Shown: in pieces, positions 26,821 to 35,163 of the stretch
Layout: the number at the start of each line of letters is the position of its first letter
How positions within the stretch are numbered: position 1 is the stretch's first letter
DNA from: Caulobacter sp. AP07
Lineage (GTDB): Bacteria; Pseudomonadota; Alphaproteobacteria; Caulobacterales; Caulobacteraceae
Reading direction: 5' to 3'
Length of the DNA: 56,277 bases
Assembly (NCBI RefSeq): GCF_000281955.1
Contig: NZ_AKKF01000134.1
Location: 1 to 56,277 of the forward strand
Made by a program: the position numbers and the translations under genes
The notes under the pieces: model-generated
What the model was told of the DNA's origin: nothing
Seen by the model: the letters and a program-made list of their open reading frames with translations, nothing else
The model's database searches: none

Positions 26821-27035
26821 GCACCATCCAGACCGCCCCGCATGACGCCATGCACGACGAACTCAACGAGTTCCGGCGCCACCTGCGAATCCTCGGGCCC
26901 GTGCAGCGCCGGATTCTGTCGGTGCTGATGCCGCAGCTCATCGCCCTGGAAGAAGCCGGCGACGCCGACGGCGCCCTGAGCATCATCGAAGAGGTGAAGT
27001 CGATCCTGTGGGAAGGCCGTCGAACCCGGCACTGA
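26817..27035 (+). CDS. Hypothetical small helical protein
   Basis: A 72-aa protein coupled by ATGA overlap to the preceding gene. The sequence is mainly two helices (HDELNEFRRHLRILGPVQRR and a second from LMPQLIALEEA onward). No family recognised and no membrane segment. A strong hairpin terminator follows 6 bases after the stop, closing this two-gene operon. Confidence 0.65.
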   Translation: MSTIQTAPHDAMHDELNEFRRHLRILGPVQRRILSVLMPQLIALEEAGDADGALSIIEEVKSILWEGRRTRH

Positions 27036-27040
27036 CCGCC

Positions 27041-27070
27041 AAGAGCTTCCGGATCGGAAGCTCTTGTTCC
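27041..27070 (+). terminator. Terminator hairpin of the two-gene operon
   Basis: Perfect 12-bp stem caagagcttccg / cggaagctcttg with a 3-base gat loop, followed by ttccct. Confidence 0.75.
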
Positions 27071-27078
27071 CTGCTCCA

Positions 27079-27126
27079 ACGTATTTTCTTCACGCGAGCC
27101 GCGATTCACTTCGCCCGAGAATGCTC
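27079..27126. repeat. Worn palindromic repeat of the GCATTTTC family
   Basis: aacgtattttcttcacgcga (27079-27098) and tcgcccgagaatgct (27111-27125) are degraded arms of the same element seen at 11916-11938. They share ttttcttcacgcga exactly. Confidence 0.6.
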
Positions 27127-27160
27127 CAGGTTGCTTCTCGAACGGTCACGCTTGCGGCAT

Positions 27161-27191
27161 GGTGACGCTCGAATTCCAGTCGAGCGTCACC
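27161..27191 (+). promoter_or_regulatory. Hairpin directly before a GTG start
   Basis: Perfect 12-bp stem ggtgacgctcga (27161-27172) / tcgagcgtcacc (27180-27191) ends 4 bases before the GTG start at 27196, where a ribosome-binding site would normally lie. No Shine-Dalgarno is visible. Confidence 0.55.
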
Positions 27192-27195
27192 ACCC

Positions 27196-27627
27196 GTGCA
27201 ACTTCACACCCTCATCTCCCTGGGCGTCGCGGTCGCGGTCGCCGGCGCGGCGGTCAAGTTCGGCGACTACAGCGCCCGGCGGATCGGCGCGGCGGTTCTC
27301 GTCGCCTGGCTGGGGTCGCAACTGCTCGACAGCAGCAACGCCTACAAGACCGACCTGGCGATGCTGGCGCTCGACGCGGCGACCCTGGTCTATTTCATCT
27401 GGATCTCGATCCGATCCCGACGCTTGTGGACCGTCATCGCCTCGGCCTTCATGGCGATCATCGTCGCCTCGCACGTGGCCACGGCGATCGACCTGCGGGT
27501 GACCATCGACACCTTCAAGGTCAGCATGGCGATCTGGAGCTACGGCATCCTGCTGTGCCTGGTCTTCGGAACCTGGGCCGGCTGGCGTGAGCGCCGGCGC
27601 GCGGCGGCGTCCCAGGACCGGCCCTGA
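27196..27627 (+). CDS. Hypothetical multi-pass membrane protein
   Basis: A 143-aa protein with four hydrophobic segments (about residues 3-20, 28-45, 55-72 plus 78-98, and 108-128) and a basic C-terminus (WRERRRA), so an integral inner-membrane protein. The start is GTG 27196; no better codon lies upstream in frame, and a hairpin covers the expected ribosome-binding region. No family recognised. It converges with the mocA-like gene 26 bases downstream. Confidence 0.65.
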   Translation: MQLHTLISLGVAVAVAGAAVKFGDYSARRIGAAVLVAWLGSQLLDSSNAYKTDLAMLALDAATLVYFIWISIRSRRLWTVIASAFMAIIVASHVATAIDLRVTIDTFKVSMAIWSYGILLCLVFGTWAGWRERRRAAASQDRP

Positions 27628-27653
27628 CGGGTCAGGCCCCGATCAGGCTCCGA

Positions 27654-28259
27654 TCAGGCCAGGTCCTCGGGCCGATCGACGTCGAACAGCACGCCGAGGT
27701 CGGCGGTGTCGACCAGCTTCAGCCGGGGGCCGGCCTGCGTCAGCACCCGCTGCGCGCCGGCGTCGCCGGACAGGGCCCGCAAGGCCTCGAAATGCGCCCG
27801 TCCGAACAGCACCGGGTGGCCGCGCCGATCGCCGACCCGGGGCGCGGCCAGGTCGAAGCCCTGCCGCAGCGCCTGGACCAGGGCGCGCGGAACCTCCGGC
27901 GGGATACGCGGCATGTCGCCCAGGAAGACGAAGGCCCCGTCGGCGTCGGCGGGCAGGGCCAGGGCCGCCGTCCGCAGCGACGCCCCCATGCCCTCGGCCG
28001 CCTCGGCCACCATGACGATCGTCAGGTCAGCCTCGCGCCCGAGCCCGCGCGCGTGGTCCTGGGCGATCGCCGCCAGGTCCGGATCACCGTCGGTGGCCAG
28101 GATCACGCCGCGCGCCGGGGCGGCGAAGGCGGCGTCCAGGGCTCCGGCGATCAGCGGTCGGCCCGCGAAGATCGCGGTCAGCTTGCGCCCGCCGAACCGC
28201 CGTCCGGCCCCGGCCGCCAGGACGATGGCCTCCAGTCGCGTGCTTTCACTTCCCGCCAT
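27654..28259 (-). CDS. mocA: Molybdenum cofactor nucleotidyltransferase, MocA-like
   Basis: A 201-aa NTP-transferase-domain protein. The nucleotide loop is [14 protein letters not shown]. In E. coli the LAAG form marks MocA (CTP, making molybdopterin cytosine dinucleotide), while MobA (GTP) has LAGG. Further motifs are GMGASLRTA and [14 protein letters not shown] is the cofactor used by hydroxylases such as the one encoded at 22.8-25.6 kb. It is divergent from moaA with only 28 bases between the two starts, so the promoters must overlap coding DNA. The CTP preference is inferred from the motif alone. Confidence 0.85.
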   Translation of the reverse strand: MAGSESTRLEAIVLAAGAGRRFGGRKLTAIFAGRPLIAGALDAAFAAPARGVILATDGDPDLAAIAQDHARGLGREADLTIVMVAEAAEGMGASLRTAALALPADADGAFVFLGDMPRIPPEVPRALVQALRQGFDLAAPRVGDRRGHPVLFGRAHFEALRALSGDAGAQRVLTQAGPRLKLVDTADLGVLFDVDRPEDLA

Positions 28260-28287
28260 GCCGTCCCGCGCCTATCTTAGGAGGGAC

Positions 28288-29334
28288 ATGACGCCCTATG
28301 ACGCCAGCCCCGCGCAAGCGGTCTCTCGAATCCCGCGGCCGCCCGCCCGCCTGATCGACGGTTTCGGCCGCGCGGTGACCTATCTGCGCGTCTCGGTCAC
28401 CGACCGCTGCGACCTGCGCTGCACCTACTGCATGGCCGAGCACATGACCTTCCTGCCCAAGGCGGAGGTGCTGTCGCTGGAGGAGCTGGACCGCCTGGCT
28501 TCGGCCTTCGTCGAACTGGGCGTGCGCAAGCTGCGGCTGACCGGCGGCGAGCCCCTGGTGCGCAAGGGGATCATGACCCTGGTCGAGAACCTGTCGCGCC
28601 ATCTGCGCACCGGCGCCCTGGACGAACTGACCCTGACCACCAACGGCACCCAGCTGGCCCAGCATGCCGAGGGCCTCGCGCGGCTGGGCGTCAAGCGGAT
28701 CAACGTCTCGCTCGACACCCTCAAGCCCGAGCTGTTCCGCAAGCTGACCCGCGGCGGCGACCTTTCGAAGGTGCTGGCCGGGATCGACGCGGCCCTGGCG
28801 GTCGGCATCCAGGTCAAGGTCAACGCCGTGGCCCTGAAGAACGACAACGCCGCCGAGCTGCCGGCCCTGATCCAATGGGCCCACGGCCTGGGCGCGGACA
28901 TGACCCTGATCGAGACCATGCCGCTGGGCGAGATCGAGGAAGACCGCACCGACCAGTACCTGTCGCTGGCGGACGTGCGCCGCGACCTGTCGTCGTTCTG
29001 GACCCTGACCGACCTGGCCTACGCCACCGGCGGCCCGGCCCGCTATGTGCGGGTCGAGGAGACCGGCGGACGCCTGGGCCTGATCACCCCGCTGAGCCAC
29101 AATTTCTGCGAGGCCTGCAATCGCGTGCGGCTGACCTGCACCGGCACCCTGCACACCTGCCTGGGCCGCGACGACGCCAGCGACCTGCGGGCGGTGATCC
29201 GGGCCGGGGCCGACGACGCGGCGCTGGACCGGGCGATCTTCGCGGCCATCGGCGCCAAGCCCGAGGGCCACGACTTCCACATCGACGCCGCCCGGCCGGC
29301 GGTGGCCCGCCACATGTCGACGACCGGTGGTTAG
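28288..29334 (+). CDS. moaA: GTP 3',8-cyclase
   Basis: MoaA, the radical-SAM enzyme that starts molybdenum cofactor synthesis by converting GTP to 3',8-cyclo-GTP. The 348-aa protein from ATG 28288 (ggaggga ribosome site) has the N-terminal cluster motif CDLRCTYC, the LTGGEPL motif, and the C-terminal second cluster [13 protein letters not shown]...C. It is the first gene of moaA-moaD-moaE-moaB-moaC. The N-terminus has about 20 residues before the conserved start DGFGR. Confidence 0.97.
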   Translation: MTPYDASPAQAVSRIPRPPARLIDGFGRAVTYLRVSVTDRCDLRCTYCMAEHMTFLPKAEVLSLEELDRLASAFVELGVRKLRLTGGEPLVRKGIMTLVENLSRHLRTGALDELTLTTNGTQLAQHAEGLARLGVKRINVSLDTLKPELFRKLTRGGDLSKVLAGIDAALAVGIQVKVNAVALKNDNAAELPALIQWAHGLGADMTLIETMPLGEIEEDRTDQYLSLADVRRDLSSFWTLTDLAYATGGPARYVRVEETGGRLGLITPLSHNFCEACNRVRLTCTGTLHTCLGRDDASDLRAVIRAGADDAALDRAIFAAIGAKPEGHDFHIDAARPAVARHMSTTGG

Positions 29335-29349
29335 GGAGGGCGGCTGAGC

Positions 29350-29589
29350 ATGGCGCGGGTGCTGCTGTTCGGACGGCTGGCGGACCTCGCCGGCTGGCGC
29401 GACCGGGCGGTCGAGGCCGTGTCGCTGCGCGGCCTGCGCGAGGTTCTGGCGGGCGCCGACCCGGCGCTCGGCGAGGCCCTGGCCGGCCCCGGCGTGCAGG
29501 TGGCGGTCGATAAGGCCATCGTTCGCGGCGAGGCGGTGCTGGCGTTCGGGTCCGAGGTCGCCTTCCTGCCGCCGATGAGCGGCGGATGA
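29350..29589 (+). CDS. moaD: Molybdopterin synthase small subunit
   Basis: MoaD, the ubiquitin-like sulfur carrier of molybdopterin synthase. 79 aa ending in the required Gly-Gly (PPMSGG), on which thiocarboxylate forms. Starts with VLLFGRLADLAG, the family pattern. Its stop overlaps the moaE start by 4 bases (ATGA), consistent with stoichiometric synthesis. Confidence 0.95.
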   Translation: MARVLLFGRLADLAGWRDRAVEAVSLRGLREVLAGADPALGEALAGPGVQVAVDKAIVRGEAVLAFGSEVAFLPPMSGG

Positions 29590-30041
29590 CCACCCCCTTC
29601 AGGATCACCCTCACGGACCAGGCCTTCGAGCCGGGCGCGCTGCTGACCGCCTTCTGCGCCGGCCGCGACGAGACCGGCGCCGTGGCCAGTTTCACCGGCC
29701 TGGCCCGGGCCGAGAAGGGCGCGGCCGTGGCCCTGGAGCTGGAGGCCTATCCCGGCTTCACCGACACGGCGATCGCCGCCTTCGCCGACGACGCCCAGGC
29801 TCGCTTCGGCCTGCAGGACTACGCCATCGTCCACCGCGTCGGCCGGATCGCGCCGGGCGAGGCGATCGTCTTCGTGGCCACCGCCGCCGTCCACCGCCGC
29901 GCCGCCTTCGAGGCCTGCGACTTCCTGATGGACTATCTCAAGAGCCGGGCTCCCTTCTGGAAGAAGGAGCACGGTCCGGACGGCGGTCGCTGGATCGAAC
30001 CGACGGCTCAGGATAGGACCGACGCGCAGCGCTGGGATTAG
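29586..30041 (+). CDS. moaE: Molybdopterin synthase catalytic subunit
   Basis: MoaE forms the heterotetramer with MoaD and inserts two sulfurs into cyclic pyranopterin monophosphate. 151 aa with family motifs GAVASFTGLAR, LELEAYPGF, VHRVGRIAPGEAIVFVA, HRRAAFEACDFLMDYLK, and the active-site lysines in PFWKKEH. Coupled to moaD by a 4-base overlap; moaB follows 10 bases later. Confidence 0.97.
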   Translation: MTTPFRITLTDQAFEPGALLTAFCAGRDETGAVASFTGLARAEKGAAVALELEAYPGFTDTAIAAFADDAQARFGLQDYAIVHRVGRIAPGEAIVFVATAAVHRRAAFEACDFLMDYLKSRAPFWKKEHGPDGGRWIEPTAQDRTDAQRWD

Positions 30042-30051
30042 GAGACAACAG

Positions 30052-30606
30052 ATGTCGGCAGCCGGTCTCACCCCGGGCGGCGGTATCAAGCCGGACCTTC
30101 CGTTCACGCCGGTGCGCGTGGCGATCCTGACCATTTCCGACACCCGTGACGAGGACAGCGACACCTCCGGCCAGGTGCTGGTCGACCGGGTCAAGGCGGC
30201 GGGCCATGCGCTGGCCGGCCGGGCGGTGGTCCGCGACGACATCGAGCGGATCCGCCAGACGGTGCGCGACTGGATCGCCTCGGGCCAGGTCGACGCCATC
30301 GTCACCACCGGCGGCACCGGCCTGACCGGCCGCGACGTGACGGTCGAGGCCCTGGAGCCGCTGTTCGACAAGAGGATCGACGGTTTCTCGGTGGTGTTCC
30401 ACATGGTCAGCTACCAGTCGGTGGGCCTCTCGACCCTGCAGTCGCGGGCGACGGCCGGGCTGATCGACGGGGTGTTCGTGTTCTGCCTGCCGGGCAGCAA
30501 CGGCGCGGTGCGCGACGGCTGGGACAAGGTCATCGCCGCCCAGCTCGACAGCCGCCACAAGCCCTGCAACATGGTCGAGCTGATGCCGAGGCTGCTGGAA
30601 AAATGA
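30052..30606 (+). CDS. moaB: Molybdenum cofactor biosynthesis protein B
   Basis: MoaB/Mog-fold protein, 184 aa, which binds or adenylylates molybdopterin before metal insertion. Motifs are [40 protein letters not shown] (TTGGTG is the pterin-phosphate loop) and [13 protein letters not shown]. MoaB and MogA are close homologues; the short N-terminal tail and the operon place favour MoaB. Its last 4 bases overlap the moaC start. Confidence 0.93.
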   Translation: MSAAGLTPGGGIKPDLPFTPVRVAILTISDTRDEDSDTSGQVLVDRVKAAGHALAGRAVVRDDIERIRQTVRDWIASGQVDAIVTTGGTGLTGRDVTVEALEPLFDKRIDGFSVVFHMVSYQSVGLSTLQSRATAGLIDGVFVFCLPGSNGAVRDGWDKVIAAQLDSRHKPCNMVELMPRLLEK

Positions 30607-31073
30607 CCCGCCTCACCCACATCGACGACCAGGGCCGGGCCCGGATGGTCGACGTCTCCGACAAGGCCGCGACGGCCCGCGAGGCGATCGCCGTGGGCTT
30701 CGTGCGGATGCGTCCCGAGACCCTGGCCCTGGCCATTTCCGGGACCGGCCGCAAGGGCGACGTCCGCGCCGTGGCCGAGATCGCCGGGGTGATGGCCGCC
30801 AAGCAGACCTCGAACCTGATCCCGCTGTGCCACCCGCTGGCCCTGTCCAAGGTCGAGGTCTCGGTCGAGCCGGCCGAAGGCGGGCTGGCGGTGATGGCCC
30901 GGGTCAAGCTGACGGGCCAGACCGGCGTCGAGATGGAGGCCCTGACCGCCGTGTCGGTGGCCTGCCTGACGATCTACGACATGCTCAAGGCCGCCGAGAA
31001 GGGCATGGTCATCGAGGCCGTGCGCCTGGTCGAGAAGACCGGCGGCAAGTCCGGGAACTGGCGGGCGGAGTAG
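30603..31073 (+). CDS. moaC: Cyclic pyranopterin monophosphate synthase
   Basis: MoaC converts the MoaA product 3',8-cyclo-GTP to cPMP. 156 aa with signature [28 protein letters not shown] and [13 protein letters not shown]; the Lys and His residues of the active site are all present. Last gene of the moa operon. No moeA is seen in the window, so molybdate insertion must be encoded elsewhere. A long inverted repeat follows. Confidence 0.97.
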   Translation: MTRLTHIDDQGRARMVDVSDKAATAREAIAVGFVRMRPETLALAISGTGRKGDVRAVAEIAGVMAAKQTSNLIPLCHPLALSKVEVSVEPAEGGLAVMARVKLTGQTGVEMEALTAVSVACLTIYDMLKAAEKGMVIEAVRLVEKTGGKSGNWRAE

Positions 31074-31088
31074 GGCGGCGGGCGAGGA

Positions 31089-31155
31089 GGGGACACACAC
31101 TCACTCCTCGCGCCTCATCCAGAGGGCGCACGCCATGGGGTGAGTGTGTGTCCCC
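31089..31155. repeat. Inverted repeat with GGGGACA...TGTCCCC ends (possible bidirectional terminator)
   Basis: Arms ggggacacacactca (31089-31103) and tgagtgtgtgtcccc (31141-31155) are perfect complements over 15 bp around a 37-base loop. It separates the convergent moaC and xdhC genes. Palindromes with the same ends occur at 35934-35959 and 53672-53695. Confidence 0.7.
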
Positions 31156-31157
31156 GG

Positions 31158-32159
31158 TCAGGCTCCGACCGTCCGCCGCGCCAGCGCCGGCTGGCCGTGC
31201 CGGGTCGCCATGATCTCGCCGATCACCGCCACGGCCACCTCGAACGGCGCCTTGCCGCCCAGGTCCAGGCCGATCGGGGCGCGCAGCTTGGCCAGGTCGC
31301 GTTCGCTCAATCCCGCCGCCCGCAACCGGTCCAGCCGTTCGCCCAGCCGCCGCCGCGCGCCCAGCAGGCCGACATAGGGGGCGGGCGAGGGCAGGGCGGC
31401 CGCCAGGGCCGCGTGGTCGATCTCCAGGTCGTGGCCGCAGATCGCCACCGCCGTCCAGGCGTCCAGGCCGATGGCGTCCAGGGCCGTGGCGACGGCGTCG
31501 CGGCGATAGGCCACACCCGGCAACGGTGGCGGGGCGAGGGGGCCCTTGGGGCGCACCAGGGTGGTCTCGAAGCCCGACTGCACGCCCAGGCTGGCCACGG
31601 CCAGGGCCGTCGGGTCGCCGCCCAGCACCACCAGGCGCGGGGTCGGGTCGAAGCGGCGGGAAAAGGCGCCGGCCCAGGCCGCGCCGGGGTCGGGCGCGCA
31701 GACCCGCCGCCGGCCGTCGCTGATCCAGGTCGCCGCGACCCGCGCCTGGGCGTGAGCCAAAAGGTCGCGCGCCGCCGCGTCGTCGGGATCCAGCCGCTCG
31801 ACCAGAATCTCGATCCGCGCGCCGCACAGCAGGCGGATGTCGGGCCAGGGGCTGCCCTCGCCATAGACCAGCCGCCGGGGCTGGCCGTCGGCCAGGCAGG
31901 CGCGGGCATGGTCCTCGACATCGGCCTCGATGCAGCCGCCGGACAGGAACCCCGCCCGCGAATCCGTTCCTGACGGGGTTTGGCCGAACACCATCTGCGT
32001 GCCGACCGGACGCGGTCCGCCCTCGCCCAGGGCGACGATGGTGGCCAGGGCCGCCGGACCTCGCGCCAGGGCCTGGGCCAGGGCGGGGCGCATGTCGTCG
32101 GCCATGCCGTGCAGGGGCCAGTCGGGGTCCATGGCGGCGGCGGGATCGAGGAGCTGCAT
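31158..32159 (-). CDS. xdhC: XdhC family protein
   Basis: A 333-aa XdhC/CoxI-type protein that binds sulfurated molybdenum cofactor and inserts it into xanthine-dehydrogenase-family enzymes. The N-terminal part has the family pattern GPAALATIVALGEGGPRPVGTQM and SGGCIEADVEDHA with the conserved Cys. The C-terminal Rossmann part has RLVVLGGDPTALAVA and YVGLLGARRR. Its place beside the moa operon supports a role in maturing the hydroxylase at 22.8-25.6 kb. It is divergent from the next gene with a 100-base spacer. Confidence 0.92.
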   Translation of the reverse strand: MQLLDPAAAMDPDWPLHGMADDMRPALAQALARGPAALATIVALGEGGPRPVGTQMVFGQTPSGTDSRAGFLSGGCIEADVEDHARACLADGQPRRLVYGEGSPWPDIRLLCGARIEILVERLDPDDAAARDLLAHAQARVAATWISDGRRRVCAPDPGAAWAGAFSRRFDPTPRLVVLGGDPTALAVASLGVQSGFETTLVRPKGPLAPPPLPGVAYRRDAVATALDAIGLDAWTAVAICGHDLEIDHAALAAALPSPAPYVGLLGARRRLGERLDRLRAAGLSERDLAKLRAPIGLDLGGKAPFEVAVAVIGEIMATRHGQPALARRTVGA

Positions 32160-32259
32160 CGCCGCCGATGTTAACCCCTCGGCAAGTTTCCAGAAACGCC
32201 TTCTTCAAACCTTGGCGCGTAACCTCCGGCTCACTGGTGTTCAGTCCGCACGGATTTCC

Positions 32260-33135
32260 ATGTCGCTCACCGTTTCAAAACTCGGTCTTGCCGCCGCCCA
32301 GTTCGGACTGGACGGCATGAGCGCGTCGCCGCGCGCCCGCTCGCCCGAGACCGAAGCGCGCGACATCCTGAACATCGCCGCCCGGGCCCAGCTGTCGGTC
32401 CTGGACGTCTCGGGCAACTACGGCCGGGCCGAATCCGTGCTCGGCGACCTGATCCCGCGTCCCGTGCCGTTCCGCGTCACCCTGTCGGCGGCCCGCGCCG
32501 ACCGTGGCCCCGATTTCGTCGAGGCCGAGGCTCGCGCCAGCTTGCGCCGCCTGGGGCTGGAGCGGGCCGACGCCATCATCGTTTCCTCGCCCTCCGAACT
32601 GTTCGGCCCGCACGGCGCCGCGGTCTGGGACCGCCTGGCCCGGCTGCGCGACGAAGGCCTGTTCGCCAAGGTCGGCGTCGCGGCCCATGCCAGCGACGAC
32701 CCGGTCGGCGTCGCCCGCCGCTTCAAGCCCGACATTCTCCAGGCCCCGGCCTCCCTGCTTGACCAGCGCCTGCTGGCCGACGGCTCGCTGGCCCGCATCG
32801 CCGGCCTGGGGATCGAGGTGCAGCTGCGCTCGATCTTCCTCAACGGCCTGCTGTTCCTGCCGCCCGACCGCGTCCCCGCCCAGCTGAAGGGGGCCTCGGG
32901 CCGCCTGTCGAAGGTGCGGCGGATGATCGCCGAGGGCCGTTCCGATCCGCTGCAGGCCGCCCTGGGCTTCGCCCTGTCGCGCGTCGAGGCCAGCGCCGTC
33001 CTGGTGGGCGTGACCTCGGCCGCCGAATTGTCGGCCGTGGTCGCCGCCGCCTCCAGCCCGCCGCCCGACCTGGATTGGGACGACATGGCCATCGACGACC
33101 CGGTGGCCCTGGACCCGCGACGTTGGGTCGCCTGA
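32260..33135 (+). CDS. Aldo/keto-reductase-like protein lacking catalytic Lys and His
   Basis: TIM-barrel protein of the aldo/keto reductase superfamily, 291 aa from ATG 32260. Asp49 and Tyr54 of the catalytic tetrad are present (LDVSGNYG), but the usual Lys strand reads FRVTLSAA (Leu75 at the Lys position), and the usual His reads AIIVSSP (Ser109). Normal NADPH carbonyl reduction is therefore doubtful. Such proteins occur beside SpsF-type cytidylyltransferases in surface polysaccharide or flagellin-sugar gene sets, as here (53 bases upstream). A role in that pathway is inference. Confidence 0.85.
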   Translation: MSLTVSKLGLAAAQFGLDGMSASPRARSPETEARDILNIAARAQLSVLDVSGNYGRAESVLGDLIPRPVPFRVTLSAARADRGPDFVEAEARASLRRLGLERADAIIVSSPSELFGPHGAAVWDRLARLRDEGLFAKVGVAAHASDDPVGVARRFKPDILQAPASLLDQRLLADGSLARIAGLGIEVQLRSIFLNGLLFLPPDRVPAQLKGASGRLSKVRRMIAEGRSDPLQAALGFALSRVEASAVLVGVTSAAELSAVVAAASSPPPDLDWDDMAIDDPVALDPRRWVA

Positions 33136-33188
33136 CCAAACCGCGAATCGAAGCTCAGCCTTAGAAAAAGGCATCCGGAGCAACGCTA

Positions 33189-33893
33189 ATGATCCTCGCC
33201 GTCGTCCAGGCCCGCATGGGCTCCAAGCGTCTGCCCGGCAAGGCCGTGGCGACCCTGCAAGGCGAACCGATGATCCTGCGCCAGCTCGAGCGGCTGCGCG
33301 GCGCCCGGCGCCTGACCAAGATCATCGTCGCCACCAGCAGCGACGCCGCCGACGACGGCCTGGCCGGCCTGGTGGTGTCGCGCGGCTATGCCGTGCATCG
33401 CGGCGCGGGCAGCGACATCCTCGACCGCATCGCCCGCTGCGCCGAAGCCGCCGGCCCGGTCAGTCACGTGGTGCGGATCAAGGGCGACGCGCCGTTCGTC
33501 GACGCCGGAGTGATCGACGAGGCCGTCCATCTGGCCCAGACCAGCGGCGCCGACTACACCTCCAACCGCGTGCGGCGCACCTATCCGGCTGGGCTGGAGG
33601 TCGAGGTGATCACCGCCGCCGCCCTGCGCCTCGCCGCCGCCGAGGTCCGCGACCCGCAGGCCCTGATCTCGCCGACCGCCGCCATCCGCCAGCGCCCCGA
33701 CCGCTTCAGCCAGGCCCACCTGACGGCCCGCCGCGACTGGTCGCACCTTGACTGGCGGGTGAAGACCCCGGCCGACCTGGCCTTCGCGCGCTCGGTCTAT
33801 GACGCGCTGTACCCGGCCGATCCGGGGTTCTCGATGGGCGACGTGCTGGACCTGGTGGAGAGCCACCAGGATATCGGACGGTTCGCGGCCTAA
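33189..33893 (+). CDS. SpsF-type cytidylyltransferase
   Basis: A 234-aa nucleotidyltransferase of the CMP-KDO synthetase / SpsF family. The N-terminus MILAVVQARMGSKRLPGKAV is the nucleotide-binding signature; DILDRIARCAE and RIKGDAPFVD follow. Members activate nonulosonic or related acids for surface glycans and flagellin glycosylation. It follows the aldo/keto-reductase-like gene by 53 bases, probably in one transcript. The sugar cannot be told from sequence. Confidence 0.88.
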   Translation: MILAVVQARMGSKRLPGKAVATLQGEPMILRQLERLRGARRLTKIIVATSSDAADDGLAGLVVSRGYAVHRGAGSDILDRIARCAEAAGPVSHVVRIKGDAPFVDAGVIDEAVHLAQTSGADYTSNRVRRTYPAGLEVEVITAAALRLAAAEVRDPQALISPTAAIRQRPDRFSQAHLTARRDWSHLDWRVKTPADLAFARSVYDALYPADPGFSMGDVLDLVESHQDIGRFAA

Positions 33894-33898
33894 AGAAA

Positions 33899-33923
33899 AA
33901 CCCTCTCCCAGAGGGAGAGGGTT
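33899..33923. terminator. Bidirectional terminator
   Basis: Perfect 11-bp stem aaccctctccc / gggagagggtt with a 3-base loop. An A-rich run (aaagaaaaa) precedes it, providing a U tract for the minus-strand ald transcript. Confidence 0.85.
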
Positions 33924-33930
33924 CAGAACG

Positions 33931-35043
33931 CTACTTCCAAGCCCCATAGGGATCCACCGACGTCTTGCCCAGCGCCTCGGCCACGGCCGGGTGGGTCAGC
34001 TGGCCGTTCAGGACGTTGAGGCCCCGCGCCAGGTGGACGTTGGTCTTCAGCGCGTCCAGGCCGTGGTCGGCCAGGGCCAGGCCGAAGGGCAGGGTGGCGT
34101 TGCCCAGGGCTTCCGACGAGGTGCGCGGCGCCGCGCCCGGCATGTTGGCCACGCAGTAGTGGACCACGCCGTCGACCGTGTAGGTCGGGTCGGCGTGGGT
34201 GGTCGGGTGGCTGGTCTCGAAGCAGCCGCCCTGGTCGATCGACACGTCGACCAGCACCGAGCCCGGCTTCATCTGCTTGAGGTGCTCGCGACGCACCAGC
34301 TTGGGCGCGGCGGCCCCGGCGGTCAGCACCGCGCCGATGATTACGTCGGCCTTGAGGATCTCGTCCTCGACCGCCGCCAGGGTCGAATAGCGCGTGAGAA
34401 TGCGGCCCTGATAGAGGTCGTCCAGCTCGCGCATGCGCGGGATCGAGCGTTCCAGCACCACCACCTCGGCGCCGAGGCCGGCGGCCATGCGGGCGGCGTT
34501 GGAGCCGACCACGCCGCCGCCCAGCACCACCACGCGGGCCGGGGGCACGCCGGGCACGCCGCAGAGCAGCAGGCCCATGCCGCCATTGTGCTTAAGCAGG
34601 GTCTCGGCGGCGCTGAACACCGCGATGCGCCCGGCCACTTCCGACATCGGGGCCAGCAGCGGCAGGCCGCCGCGCGGGTCGGTGACGGTCTCGTAGGCGA
34701 TGGCCGCCGCGCCCGAGGCCAGCAGGCCCTCGGTCTGGGCGGGATCGGGCGCCAGGTGGAGATAGGTGAACAGGATGTGGCGGGGCGTCAGGCGCTCCCA
34801 CTCGACCTTCTGCGGTTCCTTGACCTTGATGATCAGTTCCGCGCCGGCGAACACCGCGTCAGCGTCCGGGGCGATGGTCGCGCCGGCCTTCACATAGACG
34901 TCGTCGCTGTAGCCGGCGCCGAGACCGGCTCCGGTCTGGACCAGCACCGAGTGACCGTGACCCACATATTCGCGAACCGCCGTGGGGGTCAGGCCGACCC
35001 GGTGTTCGCCCGGCTTGATCTCGGAAGGCACTCCAACGCGCAT
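33931..35043 (-). CDS. ald: Alanine dehydrogenase
   Basis: Ald catalyses reversible NAD-dependent deamination of L-alanine to pyruvate and ammonia. 370 aa from ATG 35043, 6 bases after a ggaggag ribosome site; ATG 35049 is an alternative. Motifs are [25 protein letters not shown] with the substrate-binding Lys, THLH-equivalent TYLHLAPD, the nucleotide loop [13 protein letters not shown], and [14 protein letters not shown]. It diverges from an Lrp/AsnC regulator, the usual arrangement for its control. Confidence 0.97.
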   Translation of the reverse strand: MRVGVPSEIKPGEHRVGLTPTAVREYVGHGHSVLVQTGAGLGAGYSDDVYVKAGATIAPDADAVFAGAELIIKVKEPQKVEWERLTPRHILFTYLHLAPDPAQTEGLLASGAAAIAYETVTDPRGGLPLLAPMSEVAGRIAVFSAAETLLKHNGGMGLLLCGVPGVPPARVVVLGGGVVGSNAARMAAGLGAEVVVLERSIPRMRELDDLYQGRILTRYSTLAAVEDEILKADVIIGAVLTAGAAAPKLVRREHLKQMKPGSVLVDVSIDQGGCFETSHPTTHADPTYTVDGVVHYCVANMPGAAPRTSSEALGNATLPFGLALADHGLDALKTNVHLARGLNVLNGQLTHPAVAEALGKTSVDPYGAWK

Positions 35044-35081
35044 GATCATCTCCTCCAAATGGTGTTTGACGCTGGTTTACG

Positions 35082-35104
35082 CCCGGGACCTTGCAGGTTC
35101 CCGG
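35082..35104. promoter_or_regulatory. Possible operator between ald and the Lrp-type gene
   Basis: Near-palindrome cccgggacct ... aggttcccggg (one extra t in the right arm) in the 120-base divergent spacer. It is the only symmetric site I see there, so it could be bound by the Lrp-type regulator. Confidence 0.4.
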
Positions 35105-35163
35105 GGCATTTCATGTGTCCAGAACCGTGGTATGCAGGAATCCAGCGCCACGGAGCCTTCACG

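Noticed and set aside
33799..35163. Long plus-strand open frame leading into the Lrp-type gene
   Set aside because: It is antisense to ald, whose protein is clearly conserved. High GC leaves stop-poor antisense frames.
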